A stretch of 64,000 nt of DNA from JAZLIT01 sp045617525 (GCA_045617525.1 JAZLIT010000062.1:41952-105951), one strand, 5' to 3'; positions 27,362 to 36,427 are shown, numbered from the stretch's first letter. Program-made: numbers and translations. Notes: a model not told the origin generated them from the letters alone.

Positions 27362-28720
27362 TTATTTAAAAAGTGAATCTAAGCCAGGCATTTTCATCTT
27401 TTTCTTGCCTTTTCCAGACGTCATCCCTGTCATTTGCTTCATCATTTTTTTCATTTCTTCAAATTGCTTTAGCAATCTATTTACTTCTTGAATCGAAGTA
27501 CCCGACCCAATTGCGATACGTTTTTTACGGCTTGCCTGAATAATTTCAGGGTTTGTCTTTTCAGCAGGTGTCATCGCATAAATAATTGCTTCAATACGCC
27601 CCATCTGTTTTTCATCCATTTTAACATTGTCTAAGCCCTTCATTTTTCCTGCACCCGGAATCATTTTCAATAAATCCTCAAGAGGACCCATCTTTTTAAC
27701 CGCTTGCATTTGCTCGATAAAGTCATCGAACGTGAAAGTTTGCGTCATGAACTTTTCTTCTAGCTCTTTCGCTTTCTCCATATCAACATTCGCTTGTGCT
27801 TTTTCGATTAATGAAAGAACGTCACCCATGCCTAAAATACGGCTAGCCATACGTTCAGGATGGAATGCCTCTAATGCATCCATTTTTTCGCCCATACCGA
27901 CGAACTTAATCGGTTTTTGCGTAACAGCACGGATTGATAACGCAGCACCACCACGTGTATCGCCGTCAAGCTTCGTCAAGACAACGCCTGTAATACCGAC
28001 TGCTTCATCAAAGCTTTGCGCTACATTGACCGCATCTTGACCAGTCATTGCATCTACAACTAAAAAGATTTCATCCGGCTCTTTTAGCGCACGGATATCT
28101 TTTAACTCTTGCATTAATGTTTCGTCAATATGTAAGCGACCTGCAGTATCAATGATTACAACATCATGATGCTCTTCCTTCGCTTTTTCAATTGCTTGGC
28201 GTGCGATTTCAACAGGTGAAATATCTGTTCCAAGCGAGAATACAGGAATCGATAGTTGTTTCCCTAACGTTTCTAACTGTTGTATAGCTGCTGGACGATA
28301 AACGTCGGCTGCAACAAGTAACGGCTTACGGTTATGCTTTTTACGTAGCACACTCGCTAATTTACCTGTCGTCGTCGTTTTACCTGCCCCTTGTAGTCCG
28401 ACCATCATAATGACTGTCGGCGGCTTTGTGTTAAACTTAATCGGACTTGATTCGCCACCCATGAGTGTAGTTAGCTCTTCTTGTACGATTTTGATTACTT
28501 GCTGACCTGGTGTTAAAGACTTCATAACATCTACACCAACAGCTCGCTCACTTACTTTTTTCACAAATTCTTTTACTACTTTTAAGTTAACATCTGCTTC
28601 GATAAGTGCAAACCGAACTTCACGCATCATTTCTTTAACGTCTTGCTCGTTTACTTTACCCTTACCTTTTATCTTTTGGATAGTGCCCTGGAGTCGTTCC
28701 GCTAATCCTTCAAATGCCAC
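27362..28720 (-). CDS. ffh: Signal recognition particle GTPase Ffh
   Basis: Targets ribosomes making membrane proteins. It has an N domain, then the G domain with P-loop 'GLQGAGKTTTTGKLA' (near residue 108), 'DTAGRLHIDE' and 'TKLDGDTRGGAALS'. The C-terminal Met-rich M domain binds 4.5S RNA ('GSGTSIQEVNRLLKQFEEM'). It has 452 residues. It follows ylxM by 12 bases. Confidence 0.98.
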   Translation of the reverse strand: MAFEGLAERLQGTIQKIKGKGKVNEQDVKEMMREVRFALIEADVNLKVVKEFVKKVSERAVGVDVMKSLTPGQQVIKIVQEELTTLMGGESSPIKFNTKPPTVIMMVGLQGAGKTTTTGKLASVLRKKHNRKPLLVAADVYRPAAIQQLETLGKQLSIPVFSLGTDISPVEIARQAIEKAKEEHHDVVIIDTAGRLHIDETLMQELKDIRALKEPDEIFLVVDAMTGQDAVNVAQSFDEAVGITGVVLTKLDGDTRGGAALSIRAVTQKPIKFVGMGEKMDALEAFHPERMASRILGMGDVLSLIEKAQANVDMEKAKELEEKFMTQTFTFDDFIEQMQAVKKMGPLEDLLKMIPGAGKMKGLDNVKMDEKQMGRIEAIIYAMTPAEKTNPEIIQASRKKRIAIGSGTSIQEVNRLLKQFEEMKKMMKQMTGMTSGKGKKKMKMPGLDSLFK

Positions 28721-28732
28721 TTCCGTCGCCTC

Positions 28733-29068
28733 CTAATCCGAGTCCTTTAGTTGTTCTATTAAGGCTAGACGTACTTCTAGTGAAGAAGTTTCATCATGTA
28801 GCGCCTTTGTCAGCTGTTCTAATAGTTGCTTACGTTGTTGGAATTTCACAAATAATTGTAATTTATCTTCATATTCTTCAAGCATCGCCTCTGTGCGACG
28901 AATATTATCGTATACAGCTTGACGTGAAATCCCATAAGATTCAGCAATCTCTCCCAATGAGTGATCATCTAAATAATATAATTCCATATAACTACGTTGT
29001 TTATCCGTTAATAATGCTTGGTAAAAGTCAAAGAGAAAGTTCATGCGTGTTGTTTTTTCAAGCAGCAT
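28733..29068 (-). CDS. ylxM: YlxM, putative helix-turn-helix protein of the SRP locus
   Basis: 111-residue protein with a sigma-region-4-like helix-turn-helix, 'LGEIAESYGISRQAVYDNIRR' in its first half, preceded by 'LLTDKQRSYMELYYLDD'. YlxM proteins accompany ffh throughout the Firmicutes, and in streptococci modulate SRP activity. In B. subtilis ftsY and smc lie just upstream. Here the upstream side is a repeat plus IS remnant, so this gene is now the first of its unit. Confidence 0.93.
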   Translation of the reverse strand: MLLEKTTRMNFLFDFYQALLTDKQRSYMELYYLDDHSLGEIAESYGISRQAVYDNIRRTEAMLEEYEDKLQLFVKFQQRKQLLEQLTKALHDETSSLEVRLALIEQLKDSD

Positions 29069-29291
29069 TTTTCATCTCTCCAATTCATATTTTATCTAAT
29101 TTATCATAATAGTTCCGAAACAAACTGTCAAGGTGAATTACTTGTCTAATCGCCTATAAGCCTAGTATTCCAAACAATATTATGCACTTTTTTCCACAAA
29201 AATTATCACCTAAAAAAAGGGTTCTACGTAAAATTTTGAGGTGTACCTGAAATTAGTCATTAATTTCATTAAACCCTATCTCACGAAAGGG
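29069..29291. other. Intergenic stretch upstream of ylxM
   Basis: About 220 AT-rich bases without a gene. It should contain the ylxM-ffh promoter on the minus strand. A segment beginning GGGTTCTACG at about 29219 has the look of an ISL3-type inverted-repeat end, but I could not find its partner near 30.65 kb. Confidence 0.3.
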
Positions 29292-29505
29292 CGTTGATTG
29301 GAGCTCCGTGGGCCCGAGGGCCAGCAGGATGCTGGTCATGAAAGCGTTGCGCTCACGACGAGCGCGCTCTTAGCTTCCCTACTTATTTTCTGGGGGCACG
29401 GCTCCAACTAACTAATTCCCTGCCTTTACGGAGGCAGAAAATTAGTGGATTTTCCGCACGTGCTAATCCCCTGGAAGTCGCGTGCCCCCTCCGCTCCAAT
29501 CAACG
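29292..29505. repeat. GC-rich multi-stem foldback element with 13-bp terminal inverted repeat
   Basis: A compact 214-base element visibly richer in G+C than its surroundings. Its ends are a perfect 13-bp inverted repeat, CGTTGATTGGAGC (29292-29304) and GCTCCAATCAACG (29493-29505). Inside are nested perfect stems: GGGGGCACG / CGTGCCCCC (29392-29400 with 29481-29489), GCGCTC / GAGCGC (29349-29354 with 29360-29365), CCAGC / GCTGG (29321-29325 with 29331-29335) and CTGCCT / AGGCAG (29420-29425 with 29431-29436). Such branched folding suggests an RNA or a non-autonomous mobile repeat. No open reading frame fits. It lies at the 3' edge of the ISL3 remnant. Confidence 0.75.
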
Positions 29506-29529
29506 AGCACTGTCCAAGGTGATTCGCAC

Positions 29530-30601
29530 GCGTTTTATATACTCTACTTAATAAAATTTTTGCTTTAAAATGCTCATACTTTCTAAATCCATATACATTC
29601 CTTTTAAATTACCTTTGAAGTATTATTAATTCCTTCTAAAAATCCATTCGATAGCCAAATACATAACTATTCAAGACTTCAATTTGCCAATTTTTAAACG
29701 TCTTAATCGCTTTTAAAAACGCTGAATTCTGCGTTTCTTCTACCTTCCGGTAAAAAGCTGAAGACATCGTTTTAAATACCATAATTCTTCTTTGTTAATT
29801 TATCTTTATCTATATGCAAAACATATCGCATACGCTCCCGATTTTTTACGATCATATGCATGCCATTCATTTGTACTTTATGACGTACCTCATCTACAGC
29901 CCAGTGAATATAACTGCAGTAATGAAAACGATCGGCGATAATTACTGGCCGATCTAATAATTCCTTTACTGCGGCCTTGAAGGCCGGATTCATGTCCATC
30001 ACAACCATTTTCACATTCACTCCATATTGCGATTAGTGATGAATTGTCTCTTTACGACGATTTGGTAAAATATCAATCGACTCATATGTTTCTGCATTAG
30101 CAAAAATCAATTGATACTTGCCTTCAATCTGTATCTGCCTTAAATTCATCAATCGCAATTACTTCTGGTAGTTGAACGCCATTAGGCATCGTTTTAATCA
30201 ATTCCTTAAAACGACGAATAATGGTTGATGCGAAGTACATAAAACATCCGCAGCCTCCTTGAATGTCTTTGCTTTTACAGATCGAATCCTAGCAACTTGA
30301 TTCCATTCTTTCGAATATCGCTGATAGCGATCTACAAATACTAGGCTTGCGAAAATCTCTTTCCACAAGCGCAAATATAACGACGACGCTTATAAAAAAG
30401 GATTGTTAAACGTTCAAACCACTTTAAATGCTTGACCTTTTGTATGCGATAATCGTGCACTTTACTAGTTTTAACTCCACAAGAGGGACAAACTTGTTCT
30501 TTTTTAGTTAAAGAAACATGTATCGCAACGCGATCTTGATACTCTTCAATTTCTTGTATAATTACATCTTTAAAACCTGGAATAATCACGTTACTATTCA
30601 T
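29530..30601 (-). pseudogene. Degraded ISL3-family transposase
   Basis: A recognisable ISL3-type transposase broken by several frameshifts. The N-terminal zinc-ribbon part is intact from the ATG at 30601 ('CPSCGVKTSKVHDYR', 'YICACGKRF'). It then shifts frame near 30340 into 'VDRYQRYSKEWNQVARIRSV' and again near 30230. The first catalytic Asp region 'VIAIDEFKADTD' is followed by an inserted T at about 30135. 'VVMDMNPAFKAAVKELL' carries the second Asp. The C-terminal 'NGFLEGINN' and 'NVYGFRKYEHFKAKILL' are recoverable after another single-T insertion near 29610. No functional product is possible. Confidence 0.9.
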
Positions 30602-30723
30602 TTAGCACAAATCACCTTTCTATAACTTGTTTTTCAGAAATTCAAGTATATAAAAAAGTGTGATTTTGTGCTTTTTTTATGCGCAATTGTATGAAAACCA
30701 ACAAATATTAGAGCAAAAATAAA

Positions 30724-30752
30724 AGAAGGCGAACTTAAAAAGTTCGCCTTCT
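30724..30752 (-). terminator. Rho-independent terminator of the suf operon
   Basis: A perfect 12-bp stem (AGAAGGCGAACT / AGTTCGCCTTCT) with a short A/T loop, then TTTTATTTTT on the minus strand, 57 bases past sufB. Confidence 0.93.
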
Positions 30753-30808
30753 ATATTTTCAAATCCTATAAAATTACTTCAAACGTTGTAATACCAACGT
30801 TTTGATGG

Positions 30809-32206
30809 TTATCCGATAGACCCTTCCATCTCAAACTTGATTAGACGGTTCATTTCTACTGCATATTCCATTGGTAATTCTTTTGTGAATGGCTCGATGA
30901 AGCCCATTACGATCATTTCTGTCGCTTCTTCTTCAGAAAGACCACGAGACATTAGGTAGAATAATTGCTCTTCAGATACTTTTGAAACTTTCGCTTCATG
31001 CTCTAAAGAAACATTATCGTTTAAGATTTCGTTGTAAGGAATTGTATCCGAACGAGATTCGTTATCCATAATTAGCGTATCACACTCGATGTTAGCACGA
31101 GCGCCAGTAGCGTTTTTACCGAATTTAACTTGGCCCATGTAAGTTACCTTACCGCCTTGTTTTGCAATCGATTTAGAAACGATTGTTGAAGACGTGTTTG
31201 GAGCTAAGTGAATCATTTTTGCACCAGCATGTTGATGTTGACCCTTACCAGCTAAAGCGATTGATAATGTCATACCACGTGCGCCTTCACCTTTAAGGAT
31301 ACAAGCTGGGTATTTCATTGTTAATTTAGAACCGATGTTACCGTCGATCCATTCCATTGTACCGTTTTCTTCAACTACAGTACGTTTTGTAACTAGGTTA
31401 TATACGTTGTTTGCCCAGTTTTGGATTGTTGTATAACGGCAATAAGCGTTTTTCTTAACAATGATTTCTACTACAGCTGAGTGTAGAGAGTTTGATGTGT
31501 AAACTGGAGCTGTACAACCTTCAACGTAGTGTACAGAAGCATCTTCGTCTACGATGATTAGCGTACGCTCGAATTGACCCATGTTTTCAGAGTTAATACG
31601 GAAGTAAGCTTGTAATGGTGTATCCATTTTAATACCTTTTGGTACGTAGATGAATGAACCACCAGACCATACTGCTGAGTTAAGTGCAGAGAATTTGTTA
31701 TCTGTGTAAGGAATTACTGTACCCCAGTATTTTTTGAAAAGATCTTCATTTTCACGTAATGCTGAGTCAGTATCTTTAAACACGATACCAAGGTCTTGTA
31801 AATCTTGTTTCATGTTGTGGTAAACAACTTCTGATTCGTACTGAGCAGAAACACCTGCAAGGTATTTTTGTTCTGCTTCAGGAATACCTAATTTATCAAA
31901 TGTAGCTTTGATTTCTTCAGGTACTTCATCCCAAGATTTTTGAGTTGCTTCAGATGGTTTTACATAGTAAGTAATTTCATCGAAGTTTAATGAGGCAAGT
32001 TCTCCACCCCATTGTGGCATTGGCATTTTATAAAATTGTTCAAGTGCTTTTAAGCGGTATTTTAACATCCACTCAGGCTCTTGTTTCATATTCGAGATTT
32101 CACGTACGATTTCTTCAGTTAAACCACGTTCAGAACGGAAAATAGATACGTCCTTGTCATGGAAGCCATACTTGTAATCGCCGATATCAGGCATTTTTTT
32201 AGCCAT
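30809..32206 (-). CDS. sufB: Fe-S cluster assembly scaffold SufB
   Basis: Core of the SufBCD complex on which Fe-S clusters are built. I start at 'MAKKMPDIGDYKYGF', which has GGAGGAG six bases upstream, giving 465 residues as in B. subtilis. The start six codons earlier would lie on top of that site. The beta-helix core and 'GARANIECDTLIMDNESRSD' plus 'VSLEHEAKVSKVSEEQLFYL' are typical. Last gene of sufCDSUB, separated from sufU by about 190 bases that hold a foldback element. Confidence 0.97.
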   Translation of the reverse strand: MAKKMPDIGDYKYGFHDKDVSIFRSERGLTEEIVREISNMKQEPEWMLKYRLKALEQFYKMPMPQWGGELASLNFDEITYYVKPSEATQKSWDEVPEEIKATFDKLGIPEAEQKYLAGVSAQYESEVVYHNMKQDLQDLGIVFKDTDSALRENEDLFKKYWGTVIPYTDNKFSALNSAVWSGGSFIYVPKGIKMDTPLQAYFRINSENMGQFERTLIIVDEDASVHYVEGCTAPVYTSNSLHSAVVEIIVKKNAYCRYTTIQNWANNVYNLVTKRTVVEENGTMEWIDGNIGSKLTMKYPACILKGEGARGMTLSIALAGKGQHQHAGAKMIHLAPNTSSTIVSKSIAKQGGKVTYMGQVKFGKNATGARANIECDTLIMDNESRSDTIPYNEILNDNVSLEHEAKVSKVSEEQLFYLMSRGLSEEEATEMIVMGFIEPFTKELPMEYAVEMNRLIKFEMEGSIG

Positions 32207-32235
32207 GTTGTCTCCTCCGTTCATAATTTAAAAGT

Positions 32236-32338
32236 GTCAAAGCGTTCGTCCAGCTACGACAGGCGCTGGAGGGTCCTGACAAGTGTGCTTGCACACGCAG
32301 GAAGGAACCGAAGCGTCCCGAGTGGCTAACGCTTTGAC
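32236..32338. repeat. Foldback element between sufU and sufB
   Basis: A 103-base element bounded by a perfect 11-bp inverted repeat, GTCAAAGCGTT (32236-32246) and AACGCTTTGAC (32328-32338). Inside, GTGTGC-TT-GCACAC (32283-32296) forms a tight hairpin, and CCAGC / GCTGG (around 32250-32269) another. It is transcribed within the suf operon. There is no T-tract, so it is not an ordinary terminator. The layout recalls short intergenic repeats (REP/BOX-like) of Bacillales; whether it recurs in the genome cannot be seen here. Confidence 0.7.
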
Positions 32339-32400
32339 CTGGATAATGAGTTAAAGTGTTAAAGCTTTACGATTAGCGTATGCCTAAACATTCATTTATA

Positions 32401-32847
32401 TTAAGCTTCGTTCTTTTCGTTGTTAACGCCTTTTTCCATTGCTTTCCAAGCCAATGTAGCGCATTTAATACGAGCTGGGAATTTTGCAACACCTTGCAGC
32501 GCTGCTACATCCCCAAGATCGAATTTTTCTTCGTCGTACTCTTCACCTAACATGATTTTCGAGAAAATGCCTGCAAGTTCAAGTGCGTCGTCTAAAGATT
32601 TGCCTTTAACGATTTGAGTCATCATTGATGCAGAAGACATTGAAATTGAACAACCTTCGCCGTCAAATTTTGCATCTTCTACAACACCGTCAGCCAGCTT
32701 TAGTGTTAAATGAATACGATCACCACAAGTTGGGTTATTCATATCAATTGTTACACTATTTTCTTCAATAGACCCTTTATTACGAGGGTTTTTATAGTGA
32801 TCCATAATTACCGTACGGTACAGTTGATCTAAGTTATTAAAAGACAT
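32401..32847 (-). CDS. sufU: Zinc-dependent sulfurtransferase SufU
   Basis: Takes persulfide sulfur from SufS and passes it to SufBCD. I start at 'MSFNNLDQLYRTVIMDHYKN' (148 residues), preceded by AAGGAG. The frame extends 12 codons further without support. The zinc ligands are C41, D43, C66 and C129, matching the known SufU pattern. The start overlaps the 3' end of sufS by 11 bases. Confidence 0.96.
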   Translation of the reverse strand: MSFNNLDQLYRTVIMDHYKNPRNKGSIEENSVTIDMNNPTCGDRIHLTLKLADGVVEDAKFDGEGCSISMSSASMMTQIVKGKSLDDALELAGIFSKIMLGEEYDEEKFDLGDVAALQGVAKFPARIKCATLAWKAMEKGVNNEKNEA

Positions 32848-34066
32848 CGTTGAAATACTCCTTCGTTGCGCGTAATCCACCAACTAAAGCATCGATATCT
32901 GCTTCGTCATTGTACATGTAGAAGCTTGCACGAGCTGTTGCTGAAACTTGTAACCATTTCATTAACGGTTGAGCACAATGATGGCCTGCACGGACTGCAA
33001 TTCCACTCATATCTAGTACTGTTGCAACATCATGTGGATGTACATCATCTAAATTGAATGTCACTAAGCCGCAACGTTTCATCGGATCACGAGGACCGAA
33101 GATTGTTAAGCCATTAATCGTTTCCATTTGATCCATCGCGTATGCTGCAAGCTTGTGCTCGTGTGCCGCGATGTTATCTAAACCAATTTCATTTAAGAAA
33201 TCAATTGCAGCACCAAGACCAATTGCACTAGCAATGATCGGTGTACCGCCTTCAAATTTCCACGGAAGCTCTTTCCATGTTGATTCTTGTAAACCTACAA
33301 AATCAATCATTTCTCCGCCAAATTCTACTGGCTCCATTTCTTCAAGAAGCGCTTTTTTACCATATAGTACACCAATTCCAGTAGGAGCACACATTTTATG
33401 CCCGGAAAATGCTAAAAAGTCACAATTTAAATCTTGTACATCAATTTTCATATGTGGTGCTGCTTGAGCGCCATCTACGACCATGATTGCACCGTTTTCA
33501 TGTGCGATTTTAGTAATTTCTTTAATAGGATTGATTGTACCTAAAACGTTTGATACATACATTACTGAAACAATTTTCGTCTTCGGAGTAATCGTCTTAC
33601 GAACTGTTTCAAGTGAAATTGTACCGTCTGCTTCAAGTTCGATATATTTTAGAATGGCACCTTTTTCTTTCGCCAGCTGCTGCCAAGGAATAATATTCGA
33701 GTGATGTTCCATGTACGTAATGACAATTTCATCACCTTCTTTAATATTTTGACGGCCGTAGCCTGAAGCAACTGTATTAATAGAAGTTGTTGTGCCACGT
33801 GTGAAGATAATTTCTTGCATAGATGCGGCATTAAGGAACTTACGAACCTTTTCTCGTGCACCTTCGTAAGAATCTGTCGCACGGTTTCCTAATGTATGAA
33901 CCCCACGGTGAACATTCGAATTATCTAGATTATAGTAATTCGATAACGCTTCGATTACTTGAATCGGCTTTTGAGAAGTTGCCGCACTATCAAGGTAAAC
34001 GAGCGGATGCCCGTTTACTTCTTGATTAAGAATGGGAAAATAACTTTTTATGTCTTTTGATATCAT
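32837..34066 (-). CDS. sufS: Cysteine desulfurase SufS
   Basis: PLP enzyme that removes sulfur from cysteine for Fe-S clusters. The PLP lysine is K224 in 'AFSGHKMCAPTG', the catalytic persulfide cysteine C364 in 'RAGHHCAQP'. It has 409 residues, group II type. The ATG shares a base with the sufD stop (TAATG). Confidence 0.97.
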   Translation of the reverse strand: MISKDIKSYFPILNQEVNGHPLVYLDSAATSQKPIQVIEALSNYYNLDNSNVHRGVHTLGNRATDSYEGAREKVRKFLNAASMQEIIFTRGTTTSINTVASGYGRQNIKEGDEIVITYMEHHSNIIPWQQLAKEKGAILKYIELEADGTISLETVRKTITPKTKIVSVMYVSNVLGTINPIKEITKIAHENGAIMVVDGAQAAPHMKIDVQDLNCDFLAFSGHKMCAPTGIGVLYGKKALLEEMEPVEFGGEMIDFVGLQESTWKELPWKFEGGTPIIASAIGLGAAIDFLNEIGLDNIAAHEHKLAAYAMDQMETINGLTIFGPRDPMKRCGLVTFNLDDVHPHDVATVLDMSGIAVRAGHHCAQPLMKWLQVSATARASFYMYNDEADIDALVGGLRATKEYFNDVF

Positions 34067-35373
34067 TATCGAACTTTCCTTTCGATAACCTCCGTCAGCT
34101 GTTTTTTAACTCCTGCGATTGGCAGATTAGCTACAACTGGCGCAAGGAATCCGTGAATTACAAGGCGCTCTGCGTCTGTTTTAGAAATACCGCGGCTCAT
34201 TAAGTAGTAAAGTTGTGCAGGGTCTACACGTCCAGCAGATGCTGCGTGTCCTGCTGTAACATCATCTTCATCGATTAAAAGAATTGGGTTGGCATCGCCA
34301 CGTGCTTTTTCAGAAAGCATTAACACACGAGATTCTTGTTCTGCGTTTGCTTTCGTTGCGCCGTGCATGATGTGTCCAATACCATTAAAGATACTTTGAG
34401 CAGAATCCTTCATAACACCGTGTTTTAAAATTTGCCCATCAGAGTTTTTACCCCATTGGCGAATTACAGTAGTGAAGTTAAGTTTTTGCTCTCCGCGACC
34501 AATTGTTACCATCTTGAAATCAGAAGTAGAGTTATCACCGATTAAGTTTGTTGTGTTGTCATAAATTGTATCTGAGTCATTCATTAAGCCTAAAGCCCAG
34601 TCAATTTTAGAATCACGTAAAGCATGACCACGACGGTTCACATAAGCAGTGAAACCTGTAGCTAAAACATCTACAGCACCGTATGTTACTTGTGCGTTGT
34701 CTTTTGTGATTACTTCAGAAATGATGTTTGCTTGTCCTTTTGAAGTTTCAAAAGTAGAGACATACGTTTCAACGTAAGTTACCGCTGAAGATTCTTCTGC
34801 TACAACTAATACGTGGTTAAATAGTGATGCTTCTTCGTTGTCGTTTAAGAAAACTACTTGAAGAGGCGCGTCAACGATTACGTTACGAGGAACGTAGACG
34901 AAAACTCCACCATTCACAAGTGCTGCGTGATAAGCCGTTAATTTATGCTCATCCACTTTTACAGCAGTTGTCATGAAATATTGAGCTACTAATTCAGCGT
35001 GGTCGCGAATTGCAGTTTGAATGTCAGTGAAAATAACACCTTTAGCAGCAAGTTCTTCAGAAACTTTGATGAATGCTGGTGTGTTATTACGTTGGATGTA
35101 TAGGTTTTCTTGGCCTTCTACATCGATAATTGATTTAACTTCTTCAGGTAATTCATCTAAAGAAGAGAACGTTGCTGACTCTACTGTATGTACAGGGAAT
35201 TCAGTGAAGTTCCATTTTGTAATGTTTGTGCGATCCGGCTTTGGCATAGCAAGCTCTTCAGCTTTAGCATATGCAGCTGCGCGGAAATCAGCGAATGATG
35301 CTGGTTCATTGTTTTTTTCAGAGAACGAGCGTACTTCTTGTGCTGATAACGCTAATTTAGTTTCAACCGTCAT
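34066..35373 (-). CDS. sufD: Fe-S cluster assembly protein SufD
   Basis: 435-residue SufB paralogue that forms the SufB-SufD dimer held by SufC. The beta-helix middle and conserved 'QESRVLMLSEKARGDANPIL' and 'AGHAASAGRVDPAQLYYLMS' mark it as SufD. It lies 18 bases after sufC. Confidence 0.96.
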   Translation of the reverse strand: MTVETKLALSAQEVRSFSEKNNEPASFADFRAAAYAKAEELAMPKPDRTNITKWNFTEFPVHTVESATFSSLDELPEEVKSIIDVEGQENLYIQRNNTPAFIKVSEELAAKGVIFTDIQTAIRDHAELVAQYFMTTAVKVDEHKLTAYHAALVNGGVFVYVPRNVIVDAPLQVVFLNDNEEASLFNHVLVVAEESSAVTYVETYVSTFETSKGQANIISEVITKDNAQVTYGAVDVLATGFTAYVNRRGHALRDSKIDWALGLMNDSDTIYDNTTNLIGDNSTSDFKMVTIGRGEQKLNFTTVIRQWGKNSDGQILKHGVMKDSAQSIFNGIGHIMHGATKANAEQESRVLMLSEKARGDANPILLIDEDDVTAGHAASAGRVDPAQLYYLMSRGISKTDAERLVIHGFLAPVVANLPIAGVKKQLTEVIERKVR

Positions 35374-35391
35374 CTCATTCGTCCTCCTTAA

Positions 35392-36174
35392 TTATGCTTC
35401 TTCAGTTACTGCGTCTGTGTTTTCAATGCCTAGTTCAGCTTTAATCCACTCGTAACCTTCAGTTTCAAGTTTTTGAGCTAGTTCTTTACCACCAGATTTA
35501 ACTACTTTACCTTGCATCATTACGTGAACGTGGTCAGGAGTGATGTAGTTTAGTAAACGTTGATAGTGAGTGATCATTAAGCAGCCGAAACCTTCTCCGC
35601 GCATTTCATTGATCCCTTTAGATACAACTTTAAGAGCATCGATATCAAGACCTGAATCGATTTCATCAAGAATACCGAAAGTTGGTTTGATCATCATCAT
35701 TTGTAGAATTTCGTTACGTTTTTTCTCACCACCAGAGAAGCCTTCGTTAAGGTAACGTTGAGACATTTCTTCTGGGATTTCAAGGAATTCCATTGTTTTA
35801 TCTAATTCACGGATGAATTTCATAATCGAAATTTCATCGCCTTCTTCGCGACGTGAGTTAATTGCAGCACGTAAGAAGTCAGCGTTTGTTACGCCAGCGA
35901 TTTCAGATGGGTATTGCATAGCAAGGAAAAGACCCGCTTGAGCGCGCTCGTCAACTTCCATTTCAAGAACGTTTTCGCCATCGATTAAAATTTCACCAGA
36001 AGTTACTACGTATTTAGGGTGACCCATGATTGCTGATGCTAATGTAGATTTACCAGTACCGTTCGGACCCATGATTGCATGTACTTCGTTTGTGTTAATT
36101 GTTAGGTTTACACCTTTTAAAATCTCTTTACCGTCGATTTCAACGTGAAGATCTTTAATTACTAAAGTTGCCAT
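35392..36174 (-). CDS. sufC: Fe-S assembly ATPase SufC
   Basis: ABC-type ATPase of the SufBCD complex, soluble in the cytoplasm. Walker A 'GPNGTGKSTLASAIMG', signature 'NEGFSGGEKKRNEI' and Walker B 'GILDEIDSGLDIDAL' are all intact. It has 260 residues. First gene of the operon. A candidate promoter lies about 60 bases upstream. Confidence 0.97.
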   Translation of the reverse strand: MATLVIKDLHVEIDGKEILKGVNLTINTNEVHAIMGPNGTGKSTLASAIMGHPKYVVTSGEILIDGENVLEMEVDERAQAGLFLAMQYPSEIAGVTNADFLRAAINSRREEGDEISIMKFIRELDKTMEFLEIPEEMSQRYLNEGFSGGEKKRNEILQMMMIKPTFGILDEIDSGLDIDALKVVSKGINEMRGEGFGCLMITHYQRLLNYITPDHVHVMMQGKVVKSGGKELAQKLETEGYEWIKAELGIENTDAVTEEA

Positions 36175-36234
36175 TAGAATACCTCCATAAGTTCATTGCA
36201 ATGTCATTACATTGCTAATTTATTGTCACTATTC

Positions 36235-36263
36235 ATCTTAACTGAAAAGAGTTTTTGTTGCAA
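36235..36263 (-). promoter_or_regulatory. Candidate sigma-A promoter of the suf operon
   Basis: Minus-strand TTGCAA (36263-36258), 17-base spacer, TAAGAT (36240-36235): four of six matches in each box. It would give a leader of about 55 bases before sufC. Other weak boxes exist in this AT-rich gap. Confidence 0.35.
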
Positions 36264-36388
36264 ATAGTTTAGAATGATTTTAATTAATAAATCTACTAAA
36301 AATTAAGTAAACACTATAAAAAGGTATAGTAAATCTATATTAGGGAGAAATATTAAAGGTTTTTCATTTTCATTACATTATTTTTAAA

Positions 36389-36427
36389 TGAGAATGAATT
36401 TCACTTATCTAACTGAAATTCATTCTC
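36389..36427. promoter_or_regulatory. Inverted pair of Fur-like boxes upstream of sufC
   Basis: TGAGAATGAATTTCA (36389-36403) and its reverse complement (36414-36427) form a perfect 14-bp dyad with a 10-base loop. Each arm resembles the 7-1-7 Fur box TGATAATNATTATCA with three mismatches. It could also simply be a hairpin, but neither side has a T-tract. It lies about 125 bases upstream of the candidate suf -35 box and next to the gltD terminator. Confidence 0.4.

Noticed and set aside
27627..28040. 137-codon plus-strand open frame within ffh
   Set aside because: Antisense to the conserved G/M domains of ffh; no family resemblance.
28714..29109. 131-codon plus-strand open frame opposite ylxM
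   Set aside because: Covers ylxM on the other strand; no recognisable domain and no ribosome site.
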